Assembly (NCBI GenBank): GCA_039105265.1
Contig: JAPFFF010000003.1
Span: forward strand, 7,750,001 to 7,814,000
Length of the DNA: 64,000 nt
Origin: Tritrichomonas musculus
Taxonomy: Eukaryota > Parabasalia > Tritrichomonadida > Tritrichomonadidae
Reading direction: 5' to 3'
In this document: one piece after another, positions 19,826 to 30,080 of the stretch
Layout of the letters: each line of letters begins with the position of its first letter
How positions within the stretch are numbered: the first letter of the stretch is position 1
Notes under the pieces: generated by a model
What the model was told of the DNA's origin: nothing
What the model saw: only the letters and a program-made list of their open reading frames with translations
Database searches by the model: none
Translations under genes and position numbers: made by a program

Positions 19826-21088
19826 ATGGCAAATAACCAAATCTCGCTTGATATTGACGTTATTTCTCAAATCCCATTTGACAAATACACAAAAGATTTT
19901 TTGTTCATCGTTGATGGGAAGAAATATCCTATAAGTCGTTTTGAAGCTGATCTTTTATCTCCTATAATTCGCAAAATGCACTTCGTAGATGAATCATTTA
20001 ACACTTTTTATATCAATACAAACGGAAAATTCTCCGATTGTGATTTTTCCTCTTTTCTTTCTTTACTCAATTTCAATCCATGTTCATTTGATCAAAAAAC
20101 TATTTTATATTTCAAGTATTTATTTGAAAATCTTGGTAATTTTAATGAAAGCAAGAAAATACAATTCACCAATCCTCTCACAATTGATACAGTTTTTGAA
20201 ATAATTGGCCAAAAACGTCTTTTTTACCATTCAAATGATTCCATCGAAGAAGAAGTGAATTTTTCAGCATCACATTTCGGCCAGCTTGACAAAGAAGCTC
20301 TGAAAAAGTTAGATGCTGAAGTGATTGGCCTTATACTAAAAAGTGACAATCTTAAAATTGAGGATGAAGATTATCTGTTGAACTTTTTGATTGATAAATA
20401 TTCAGAGGATTCTGACTCAATGTTTTTATTTGAAAATGTCAACTTTTTGAATGTAAGTAAAGAAGAATTTTCCCACTTTTTCAATGCATTCAAATTCACT
20501 GATCTAACTGATGAGCTATGGAAGTCTGTCATGCAGCGCGCTCTTCATTCAGGCAACTATTTGGATTTTGAATACATAAATGGTCGTGAATTGAATGGTA
20601 TTATCAAATATTTGACAGATGAGGCTGGCGGGAATGTCCATGATAAAGGCATTGTTGTTGTGACAGCTTCCAGTGAGCAAGAGAGGCATAACGCCAAATT
20701 TTTGTGCGATTTCGATCAGCTTGGAAGAAGCTCGATGTGGTCGCCAAACGGCGAAAACGGCGCCACTGTCACTTTTGACTTTAGAAACAAAAAAGTTAAA
20801 CTGACAAATTACACGTTTCATACCCCGTCATACCCAACAAAGGACTACCCGCGATCGTGGCTCGTTGAGTGTTCAAACGACAACTCTAGCTGGGTCACTC
20901 TTGATGAGAGGAGCAACGAGACAGTCATGAATGGCTGCAACGTGTGCCACACTTATAAATGCATGTCCCCTTCTAGCGAGTTTTATCGTTACATAAGAAT
21001 TAGAACGAATGGTCCTTGCTGGAACATGAGATGTACACGTTATTTCTTCGACTTATCTGCTGTCGAATTCTTTGGAGCTCTTAAGTAA
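19826..21088 (+). CDS. BTB-like N-terminus with C-terminal F5/8-type-C (discoidin-like) domain, 420 aa
   Basis: ATG at 19826; a TCATATTTTATTT stretch just upstream resembles the trichomonad Inr. Residues 1-240 have the trichomonad BTB-like/BACK layout (DFLFIVDGKKYPISRFEADLLS; FENLGNFNESKKIQFTNP). Residues about 265-420 form a galactose-binding-like F5/8C domain: IVVVTASS, DFDQLGRSSMWSPNGENG, then VKLTNYTFHT, PRSWLVECSNDNSSWVTLDE and YIRIRTNGPCWN. The family is typical of trichomonads and is probably cytosolic, since there is no signal peptide. The C-terminal half is visibly more GC-rich than the N-terminal half, which suggests stronger conservation or a separate origin. High confidence for the architecture, none for the ligand. 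Confidence 0.9.
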   Translation: MANNQISLDIDVISQIPFDKYTKDFLFIVDGKKYPISRFEADLLSPIIRKMHFVDESFNTFYINTNGKFSDCDFSSFLSLLNFNPCSFDQKTILYFKYLFENLGNFNESKKIQFTNPLTIDTVFEIIGQKRLFYHSNDSIEEEVNFSASHFGQLDKEALKKLDAEVIGLILKSDNLKIEDEDYLLNFLIDKYSEDSDSMFLFENVNFLNVSKEEFSHFFNAFKFTDLTDELWKSVMQRALHSGNYLDFEYINGRELNGIIKYLTDEAGGNVHDKGIVVVTASSEQERHNAKFLCDFDQLGRSSMWSPNGENGATVTFDFRNKKVKLTNYTFHTPSYPTKDYPRSWLVECSNDNSSWVTLDERSNETVMNGCNVCHTYKCMSPSSEFYRYIRIRTNGPCWNMRCTRYFFDLSAVEFFGALK

Positions 21089-21461
21089 ATTTATATAAAA
21101 CATTTTTTTTTTTTGAAATTTTATAATATAATGAACTTTTTGAATTGATATGTGGTCTGATTGAACTTTAAGAGAAAATCAAATTAATATTTTTTAATTA
21201 AAAAAGTATAACAACCTATTCATGCTTTTATTTCACTTTCTTAAAAAAAAAAAAAAAAGTTAAAAATCTTTGTTATCTTATTTAATACAGATATCAGCCA
21301 TTAAATCCTCAAATGTATCAATTGAGGAAGCCCAATAAGCAAATTGATTATATAAAGCAAACATTGAACTGTTCAATGTTTATTATTATAAATAGCATAA
21401 ATGAAATTTATTTCAAGGAAAACAGAAATTATAAATTAAATAAAAAAAAAAATCAAAAAAC

Positions 21462-21540
21462 GGTTGCTGTAGGATTCGAACCTACGACCTCATGGACCAG
21501 CATCTGACACTGGCGCCTTAGACCACTCGGCCAAGCAACC
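21462..21540 (-). tRNA. tRNA-Leu(CAG)
   Basis: The minus-strand sequence folds as a complete tRNA: acceptor GGTTGCT/AGCAACC, D-arm GGCCGAGTGGTC, anticodon stem CCAGT/GCTGG with loop GTCAGAT (anticodon CAG), an 11-nt variable region and T-arm GTAGG-TTCGAAT-CCTAC. A T-run on the minus strand directly after it would terminate RNA polymerase III. There is no intron. It reads CUG codons. Confidence 0.95.
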
Positions 21541-21927
21541 TTTCATGAGTAAATTTATTAAAAAGAAATATATTCATGATAATAATTTTTCAAAGATAAA
21601 AGAAATTTATTTTGTAAATTCTCTTATTCAATTGATCTTGTTGCATAAATATATTAACATAAAATTGATTCATATTTCTTTCTTGAAAAATCAATGATTT
21701 TATGTGGGCAGAATTTGATTTTGAATTAACTTTTTTAGGTAATTTTAATAATTTAATTGAACTCTTATTTGTAAAAATATTTGATTAAATTATTTGATAT
21801 ATATTAAAAAGAAAATGCAAAGGAATTGTCAATATATTTTAGTATAAATTTAAAATTTTTATTTGAAAAAGTTTTACTTTTTGAAACTTTTTAAAATAAG
21901 ACAAAAATTTTCATTTAAATTTTTTAA

Positions 21928-22587
21928 ATGTGGATTAATTTTGTATTAGGTCTAAAAAAATTCACTATTGAGCTTACAGGTGAAGAAACGTTTGATGATG
22001 TGCAAAATATTTTGAAAGAATCATATGGCTTCAAATCGAAATTATCTTTTATGATTGATTCCAAAATTATTCCTGTCAAAAGTTATTTTATTCCAATTCA
22101 AGAAATCCTCGAAGATAAATCAAAAGATTTTTTCCAAGTTCAAATCAAAGAAGTTGACTCAAAATGCCATGTTGATATCCCGCCAGATATTATGCAGCAA
22201 AAATCAATTATAATTGGAGATAATCAAGAATCTTCTAATTTATTTTCATCAAGCAGAAGGTCAAAAAGATTAACTGATAAAAAAGTTCAAGATTCAGATA
22301 AATTAAAAGAAAAATCTACCGATAAAAAAGAAAAGAAAAAAGACGAGAACAAACATCACAAGCATCACAGTCATCACAGAAGTAGCGTGAAAGACGAAAA
22401 AAATACTATTGATGAACCAAATAAGAAACATAAACATCATAAGAGTAGTGAAACATCTGATGACAGCCATAAGCATCATAAAAGTAGTAAATCTGATGAC
22501 AAAAAAAAAGGCCACAAAAATAGTGATAAATCTGATAGCAAAAGCAAGCATCATAGTCATCATAAGCGCAGCAAAGAAGAAAAATAA
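21928..22587 (+). CDS. Protein with possible ubiquitin-like N-terminus and Lys/His-rich tail (219 aa)
   Basis: ATG at 21928. Residues 1-75 alternate beta-like strands with one amphipathic helix (FTIELTGEETFDDVQNILKE), the order expected of a ubiquitin-like beta-grasp fold. Residues from about 110 are low complexity, dominated by Lys, Asp, Ser and His in a HHKHHSHHRSS-type pattern. Such a tail may bind nucleic acid or metal or be a nuclear targeting region. The gene at 52360-52953 starts with a comparable N-terminal layout. No specific family is recognised. It is probably a real gene, since the coding frame ends cleanly and the N-terminus is not low complexity. Confidence 0.65.
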   Translation: MWINFVLGLKKFTIELTGEETFDDVQNILKESYGFKSKLSFMIDSKIIPVKSYFIPIQEILEDKSKDFFQVQIKEVDSKCHVDIPPDIMQQKSIIIGDNQESSNLFSSSRRSKRLTDKKVQDSDKLKEKSTDKKEKKKDENKHHKHHSHHRSSVKDEKNTIDEPNKKHKHHKSSETSDDSHKHHKSSKSDDKKKGHKNSDKSDSKSKHHSHHKRSKEEK

Positions 22588-23220
22588 GCTCTCAAAAAAA
22601 TGTTATTATTCCTTTGATAATATTTGGACGTTCTTTTGAAGATAATATCTTTTATTTTTTTTAAAATATTATACTTATTAATTAATTAAATGTTCAAACA
22701 CTTAGGAAACATACTGTTTTTCACAAGTATCTTATTTAAATTAACCATGCATTTATAAATAAATTAAGTCAGTTTGTATTTTAAAAGGAAAAATTCAATG
22801 AGTTTTCACAAAAATATATTATTCATTACATCAGTAGAGAAAAAAAAAGTATTATGATATTCGTTGAATAGGATTTTGTGTCAAAAATTTGGGCTAATTG
22901 TAAAAGCTCGGCGCTAAAAATGGAGTAAAGTAACAAGGACAAGTCATTGGTGAAAAATATAATGTTGTAGATAGGTTGCAGCAGTTTTTATGAATATTGG
23001 ATAAATAATAAATATGAATATATGATATTAATGTTTATTAAATATGATTTCCATTGTATGAAATGCAAAAGAATAGAAGATTTTCTATTGAACTTTAATC
23101 AAAACAATACTTAAAATGATAAAAGTTTATTTTTTAAAAGGTGCATATCATGATATCCGTTTTTTTCTGTTTTTGTCTTTCAATTAGAAAGACAATATGA
23201 TTTCACTTCACTTTCCTTAA
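22588..23220. other. AT-rich spacer before transposase relic
   Basis: I see no gene here. Part of it is presumably the left side of the DDE_4 element at 23221-24290, but no terminal inverted repeat could be matched by eye. Confidence 0.4.
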
Positions 23221-24290
23221 ATGAACATACCTGAAGCCACCCTAACAAACTATCTTATTTCCTCAGGGAATAGCCAACAAACGCATTATAGAGGTGTAAT
23301 GGAAATGTCTCAAGCAAAGGTTGATCATATTAACAGAGAGGAAGAAGAATTGGAGAAAATAGAAGAAAATACTATTTATAAGAAAATAAGTGACAATCCA
23401 GAAGCTTTTTACCAATTTAAAGGTTTCAGTATCCAGAATTTTGAAATCCTATTTAGACTTGTTGAGGAAGCAATAAGCCAGACACAAAGAGGAAGAAAGC
23501 CTAGATTCACTCCATTAGATCAGTTTTTACTGTTTTTGCATTATCTCCGTACTTATCCAAGGATGGATGCGATGAAAGCAGTTTTTTAACCTGGAGCCTA
23601 CTACTTTTAAAAGCCTAATATCCAAAAACTTAAGCCTTATAGCACCTATACTGGAAGGTGAATTCATTAGAAAAAGAATCTTTGAAAGCCTTGATATTGA
23701 TTCTCCTGAAGATTTTCCAGAATGCAAGTTTATAGTAGGCGCTACAGTACAGAAGATCAACAAACCTTAGACAGAATTTGATGAAGCCTCTAATTTTTTT
23801 TCGGGAAAGCACTATATATATTGTTTAAAATCGCAGGCGATTATCAATTTAAAAGGTTTAGCTGTGGATATTTTAACATCAATTCCTGACTCTCACCACG
23901 ATAAGTCAATTTTTGATAAAAACATTGAAATTTTCTTAAGGGATTTTTCAGAATCTTTTACAATTTTAGCAGATAAAGGATATCAAGACCGAGCCTCTAA
24001 AAAGGAAACTACCGTCAGTTAAAGATCATTTCACAGTGCCGAACAATCCCAAATCACGGATCCTCAAATCAAGAGAATATGAAGGATTGTTTCAAATAAT
24101 AACTTTTGGAATTTCATTGTTGTCCTTTCACTTATTCAGCATAATGACTGGATGTATTATCAAAATGCTGGTAAAGCTCGTGTTCCCACTTTTTAGATTA
24201 TTTTTATCAATTCTGAAGTCTCAATTGCTATTAAATGGTAAGGACTTTCAATCGAGGCTATAGTGCATTAAAAAGTATAATGGTTTTTAA
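23221..24290 (+). mobile_element. Relic of an IS5/Harbinger-like (HTH_Tnp_4 + DDE_Tnp_4) transposase
   Basis: The first 122 residues from ATG 23221 end in RGRKPRFTPLDQFLLFLHYL, the HTH_Tnp_4 motif (Arg-Lys, then a leucine-rich helix). After several stops and frame shifts the DDE_Tnp_4 core follows: FIVGATVQKINKP (first catalytic Asp replaced by Gly), FSGKHYIYCLKSQAIINLKG, VDILTSIPDSHHDKSIFD and ILADKGYQD. The C-terminal part is in pieces to about 24290. At least five breaks are visible (for example stops at 23587 and 23768), so it is inactive. The element borders were not found. Family assignment is by motif pattern. Confidence 0.8.
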
Positions 24291-25233
24291 AAAATGTGTA
24301 TAAAAAGCACATTTTATACTTGAGAGCTTTAGAAGTAAATGAAGATGATGTTTTGATATGTCGTAAATTATGTTCCTTCTCTATCAATAATGGATTGCCT
24401 TTGGTTGTGTAAATTTCTTAGTGTCTTCATGTTTAGTTCTTTTATCCCTTATTTGATATCAATTATATTAGAATTTCTTTTTAAATTTTAATTTGCGATT
24501 GTTTGGGAGCCCGATACAAGACATGGGGTGATGAATGAATACATCATGGTGAAATACTTAAAACATCTTCATATAAGTATGGCAAAAGGCTTCACTTCCC
24601 CCATATTATCTGTCTGCCATATCGTTCAAGAATTTAATTAACTAAACATTCTTATAATTTTTTATTTCTTTATTTTCAAAATATAAAAGTTTTGTTTATT
24701 TTATGCTTTTTATAATGAGATTATAGTTCCTTATAGAAACTTCAGGTTTATTAAAAAGTTATCTATTTTTTTTGTGATATAAAGAAATCCATATGAAAGC
24801 TTTTATCTTTATATGAGTTAAAAAAATTAGATATGAAAACATATTGTTAATTAAAGGATACACTTCAAAATAATATGAGAATGTCTTGATAACGCCATTT
24901 AAAGGAAGTCCAATTTGATAGGTTTTATAATTTGATAATCCATCTCAATATCCAAAATCTTTCATTCATAAATATATTATTGAATTTTTTTACAATATTC
25001 AAATTTTCAAAGAACAAAGTTGATTGTATGATTACCGTCAATTGAAGAACCTTAGGGACGAATCAATTAAACCTTAGGGAAATTGTATGGAAGTATTCAA
25101 AATTTGAATTATCCATTCAATATTTCAAATATTATTCAAATTTTTAAATCCAAAAACCAAAGTGAGAATTGAATAAAAAGTGACAAAATTTCTATTAAGT
25201 AAAATTGCGGTTAAACACCAGCCATAGATAATA

Positions 25234-26232
25234 ATGCAAGAACAGGAAATTCAGTTCAAATGGCTTGATGCAGAAATCGAAATTTTAAGTGAAACTCAGC
25301 GCCATCTATGCGAAATGATAATAGAAGGGCATAATGATCAGGAAATTATTGATTGTTTTCATCTACGATCACATAGTAATATTAGAACATGTATGAAAAA
25401 CACCATAATGGTCGTTCCCCAGGCTATCTTAGCGATGTTGAAACTTTTATTTTTCAAAAGATTATACACAACAGAGGCCTTGATATGGATTGCATAAAAA
25501 CGATTGAAGCAGTACAGATAGCTTTTAATTGTCGTGAATTTAGATTTACCAGAGCAACTGAATTATCAGAAATTATGACAAGACAATGCTCGCCTTCAAA
25601 GTCAATTCAAACAGTTATGACAAGACAATCATTCTTCCAGATTGAACAGTTATGCAATTGAATATTTAATCATGCACAGAATACATATTTTAACATTACC
25701 TGTGCATTGCACGCATGTTTTGCAGCCGATAGATATATCGGTTGCTTCAAGTTTCTAATCATTTATTAATAGATACAGAATTAGTACACAAAATATTCCA
25801 AAATTACTAAATTTTACAAGCCAAGCTGCTAAAAACCGATATTCTATCGTTTATTCAATCCAAAAATCTTGGGAATCAATTACACCAGAAATAATCAAAG
25901 CAGGGTTTGAAAAATCTGGAATTTATCCTCTAAACCCTAGAAAACCGTTAGAAAATCAATTCACTCATCCTGCTCAAATTTTATATAATAATACAAATCA
26001 ATATTTCGTAATTTCAAATAAGGTTCTTACGAATGATTTTAATCGAATCGAAATAGCAAATAAGTACTACGATACTAATTATACCTCAGTTGCAGAAATA
26101 CCAAAACCATTATATTTTTTAGTTAAATCCTTTTTTTCTAGAGGAACAATTAGTGATGGATTTATTCCAAATAAGCTTCCAAGCTTGTTTGTCCGATCTC
26201 AACCTTCGACTTTTGTAAAAATTATTGCATAA
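25234..26232 (+). pseudogene. Pogo-like DDE_1 transposase relic
   Basis: ATG at 25234. The N-terminal frame gives a helix-turn-helix-like region (QRHLCEMIIEGHNDQEIIDC). A frame shift near 25390 leads into GRSPGYLSDVETFIFQKI and NCREFRFTRATELSE, as in HTH_Tnp_Tc5/pogo proteins. The centre with the first two catalytic Asp is missing, and the next recognisable part is LPVHCTHVLQPIDISVASSF, the motif preceding the last catalytic acid in DDE_1 proteins. It is followed by the C-terminal FEKSGIYPLNP. Internal deletion plus several breaks make it inactive, so the element would have depended on other copies. Confidence 0.8.
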
Positions 26233-26783
26233 ATATTTTTTTCTTACTATTATTTTTATTTTATTCTTTTAATTTCAATTTTTTTAAAGCTTTTATTAGG
26301 GATTATTTTATTTAAAAGCAGATAAAATACAAAGATAATTGATATATAAGAATATTAATCATCAAAAAATAATCTGATTTCAAAAGTTAAAATCCGCATT
26401 TATATCATGATAATAATGCCAATAATTATAAAATTAGCGATGTAACAGATAAAAAATAAATGAAATAATAATCATTATTAATATTTTGGGAAAAAATGAT
26501 TAAAAAAGCATAATACTAAGCATACCTCAAAGACATTTTTTTTGGGAATTGAGGAACTATTCGTTGTTCTTTGAGGAACTTTAAAAATCTGAGCATTCAA
26601 ATCAGAAAATTGATTCTTAATATTCATTCTACTAAACTCAAAAGTCAGGATTTTTTGACCTTAATTTGACCATAGAATTAAGTTGTTTTTTACTTTTAAT
26701 CATAATAATAAAAACTGGTTTTTTAAATATTAATTGAAATGTTTTATTAATTTAAATCAATTTCAAATGATTTTATTATATGC

Positions 26784-29700
26784 TTATTGGCTGAAATAAT
26801 TCATTATTTGTTTTCTATGCGATGCCAAAAACCAAATGGATTCGAGATATTCATCGTTAATGTTTCTGGTATTTTTTGAGATGCTCAATTTTTGGCTTGA
26901 AATGAACCTCTCACATTGAGCCTCAGAAGCTGAGCTTGAGATTAATGTTAATGCCAAATCAGATAAAATAAGATATCCATGACTTAAAGTGTTATTACCT
27001 CTCTTATTATTGTAAAAATTGCTTCTTATTTTTAACCACATTTCTCTCACTGAAGAACAATTATATAACCCTTTGATATTTAAACCATTATCTCCTATAA
27101 AACTAGAAATATAATGTTCAAATGCAGATTTGGCACAGTCTATATCATACTCGTCATATTGCAACCTTTTAAGCATTTCATAAAGAGTTGCATTAATTAG
27201 ATTAGGATGAAATGGTTGGTATTGGAATTCCAGATCTGCCATTGGTCTATGATTGTATGCCAATTTCTTCCCATTAATGGAATGGTTTCCATTTGGTTCT
27301 CTCCAAGGGTCGTCAAGAAACAATACTGATGAAGGCTGACTCATCATATTAGCTGGAAATATCCAAACATCTGAGCCTTCAAGACTCATTCTTTTATTAT
27401 TGCTAATCTCAGCATTGTTATCATTTGGTTGAAAATGTGATACAGTAAATTGATTGTTTATGATCTGAATATTTTGACTTGAATTCAAATTATTGGTAGT
27501 TAATTGATCACTTTGATTTATTGAGTTTTCATCTATTGATTCAAGTTTTTCATTTCCAAAGTAATCTGTTGAAAATAATTTAAAATCTATTGATGAATTA
27601 TCATTGTTTAAATCAAAATCATCAAATATTGTGAATCCTGCATCATGTATTTTAGTTCTATATATATTTCTTCCTGCTTGGGTAAAACAATAAGCAAGAA
27701 CTAACATTGGCCAATCGAATGTGTGAAATTTTCTGAATTCTAATTGTTGCTGTAAATAATCGATGGTGGATTTCCATCCTTCGTAATCTGATGGACTCAT
27801 TTTCCCTTGATCAATATCCACTGGCTCTTCAGAAACTTTGGATTCAAAATATTGTAACAGATTATCCCAATATTCTTGAATTTGCATCAAAATCGGATAA
27901 ATGCTAACTAAAGATGATTGATCTTTTTCAAAATATAATATGGCCTGGTAAAGAGGCCATAATACTTTGGCAAGATACATATAATTTCTGAAATTATATG
28001 GTGAAAATAAATCAGTATCAATTGAATGATTATGTGCACATTTTATAAATTCTAAATGATATTTATAAATATCTTGTTTATCAGAATAATTGATCCCAAG
28101 AACATCTATGTCACCATCATCTTCATCGAGTAAAAAACTTGTGGAATGATTCGTAGGAAATGAATCATTGGAGTATCCTGTGAAATATATATCATATTTT
28201 CTTAAATAAATGAATTGATACATCACAGTAAGCCATCTAGTTTGGACGTTTTTAGGAGGAATAGGTAAACCAATTTCAGAACAAATATCTAAAGCTGTCA
28301 CAACCTTCTCAAAATTTTGATAATTTTTTTTAATGAATTCTGGTACATTTCTCTCTTTTATGGACTTGGCCACCAAATTTATCGTATGCGCAGCGCATGC
28401 AGAATGAATGATACGCTTCAAGTCTTTGTTTGTTATTTAATCTGATCTCATTATTGAATGTTTGGACCATTGCGCGAGTGCAAGAACCTGAGTTGGTATA
28501 TTATCTGCAGTTACTGATGTTATATTTAATCCTTTTGTTCTCAAATCAATTATTGAATTAATTACTTCTCTTTGAATATTTTCGACACTTGCAGATTTTA
28601 TAAAACATGTTTTATAATTAAAAGGAATAACTAAAGGTTTACCATTAAATGAATCTTTAGCTGAAGGAATGGTTAAACAAAAGTCAATAAAATGAAATGA
28701 ATTTACAGTACCTGCATCTATTACCATTCCTATATGGGAAAAACTACGATATTGAGAATAAATTTCTTCCCTAAATCTGTTAGCTAATTCAATTATCTGA
28801 GACCTGATTGTCGCTGTTGAATAATGTGGTAATAATTGATTTGCCTGAACATTTGGATTTGTTTGGCCAAGTCTGATTGCAGACAATAATAAATTGTAAA
28901 AAATATCATCATTTACTTTATTTAATGGAACAGAATCACATGAAACAACAAATGATAGCAAATTTATTATATTTTGATAAGGAGTTGCCTGAAAAGATGA
29001 TGAGAAAGAAGGCCGAAAATTAATTGTGGTTTGCATTTGAAAGCAAACCTCAAATTTATGGTCAATATGTGTCAAAATAAAATCATCAATTTGATCATAT
29101 CTAGCTTGTTCAGTGCATTGATAAAATACACCATTATGACAAAGAGCAACAGAGCATCTATATTTAGAGTGTTGGCCATTTGAAATCACTGTAAAAAATC
29201 CCATTGCGTTTTTTGCTGATAGAAGATTAAGTGTTTTTTTGTTTGGCTTTTTTGGATTGATTCTAGTTAAAAAAGTATTTTGGTTTATATATATTTTTGG
29301 TGGTTCATTTAATTCATTTTCAGAATAGAAGTGATCTATTCTCATCCGAATATTTTGCAAGTTAATAGGTTGCAAACTATTTCTTCCTTGTCCATGATTG
29401 CTTCCATTAATTGTTGCATCTTCATTAACTACATAATTTCTTTGCCTATTGTCATTTAATGATTCATTCTGGTTCTGTTCCAAATTAATATCTGAATCAT
29501 TTTGCAATATTTCGGTATCTGCTTCTCGAATGTTATTATTATTGTCTAAATCTTCTTCGATATCATAATTTCTTTGCCTATTGTCATTTAATGATTCATT
29601 CTGGTTCTGTTCCAAATTAATATCTGAATCATTTTGCAATATTTCGGTATCTGTCTCTTGTATTGTGCTATTTATTATTAAAGCATCATTTTGAATACAA

Positions 29701-30080
29701 TTATTTTGTGAATTGATGCTTGAATACATCTCTTGAAAGGAAATTTGAATTAATTTAACATATTGATATTCTTCACTTTTTTCATGAAAATATTGAAAAC
29801 AATTACAGAACAAGAGGTCAACATCAACAGCAAAGTCGCTCAAATTCGGATATTTATTTGAATTTATATTGTTTTTTAAAATTTCTAAATCGATATAGTT
29901 TTTGATTACCAACTGATATGACATGCAACGCGTTTTAATATATTTACCTGAAAAAATCATCTTTGTATCTTTTTGTTTAATCATCAAATATAATTTTTTT
30001 ATTTTGTCCAAAATTCCTTGATTAATAGCTTTTGCTGGTTCAAAAAATGACATTATATTACCATCTTTTCGTTTTTTCAT
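26784..30080 (-). pseudogene. hAT transposase with N-terminal bromodomain-like region, one in-frame stop
   Basis: ATG at 30080. Residues 22-122 match a bromodomain: helix Z (ILDKIKKLYLMIKQKD), ZA loop ending MSYQLVIKNYIDLEILKNNI, then KYPNLSDFAVDVDLLFCNCF and a last helix. The acetyl-lysine-binding Asn position reads Phe (NCFQYFH). A BED-like C2H2 zinc finger follows (C309, C314, H338, H341), then the hAT core: VIDAGTVNS (first Asp), VTADNIPTQ (second Asp), CAAHTINLV, and SASEAQCERFISSQK in the C-terminal dimerisation/ catalytic Glu region, ending at 26784. The only break is TAA at 28437-28439; the frame is unchanged on both sides for about 1,100 codons. Known hAT proteins start with a BED finger; the added bromodomain-like part is unusual and may target chromatin. 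Confidence 0.85.
29432..29655. repeat. 132-bp tandem duplication inside the hAT transposase gene
   Basis: About 90 bp starting CATAATTTCTTTGCCTATTG recurs 132 bp (44 codons) later with essentially no change. It encodes two copies of an acidic linker segment (ILQNDSDINLEQNQNESLND) at residues 147-215, between the bromodomain-like region and the zinc finger. The length keeps the frame. Confidence 0.9.

Noticed and set aside
22303-22563. Hydrophobic minus-strand frame opposite the Lys/His tail
   Set aside because: Antisense of Lys/His codons gives Met, Phe and Leu; it is a composition effect.
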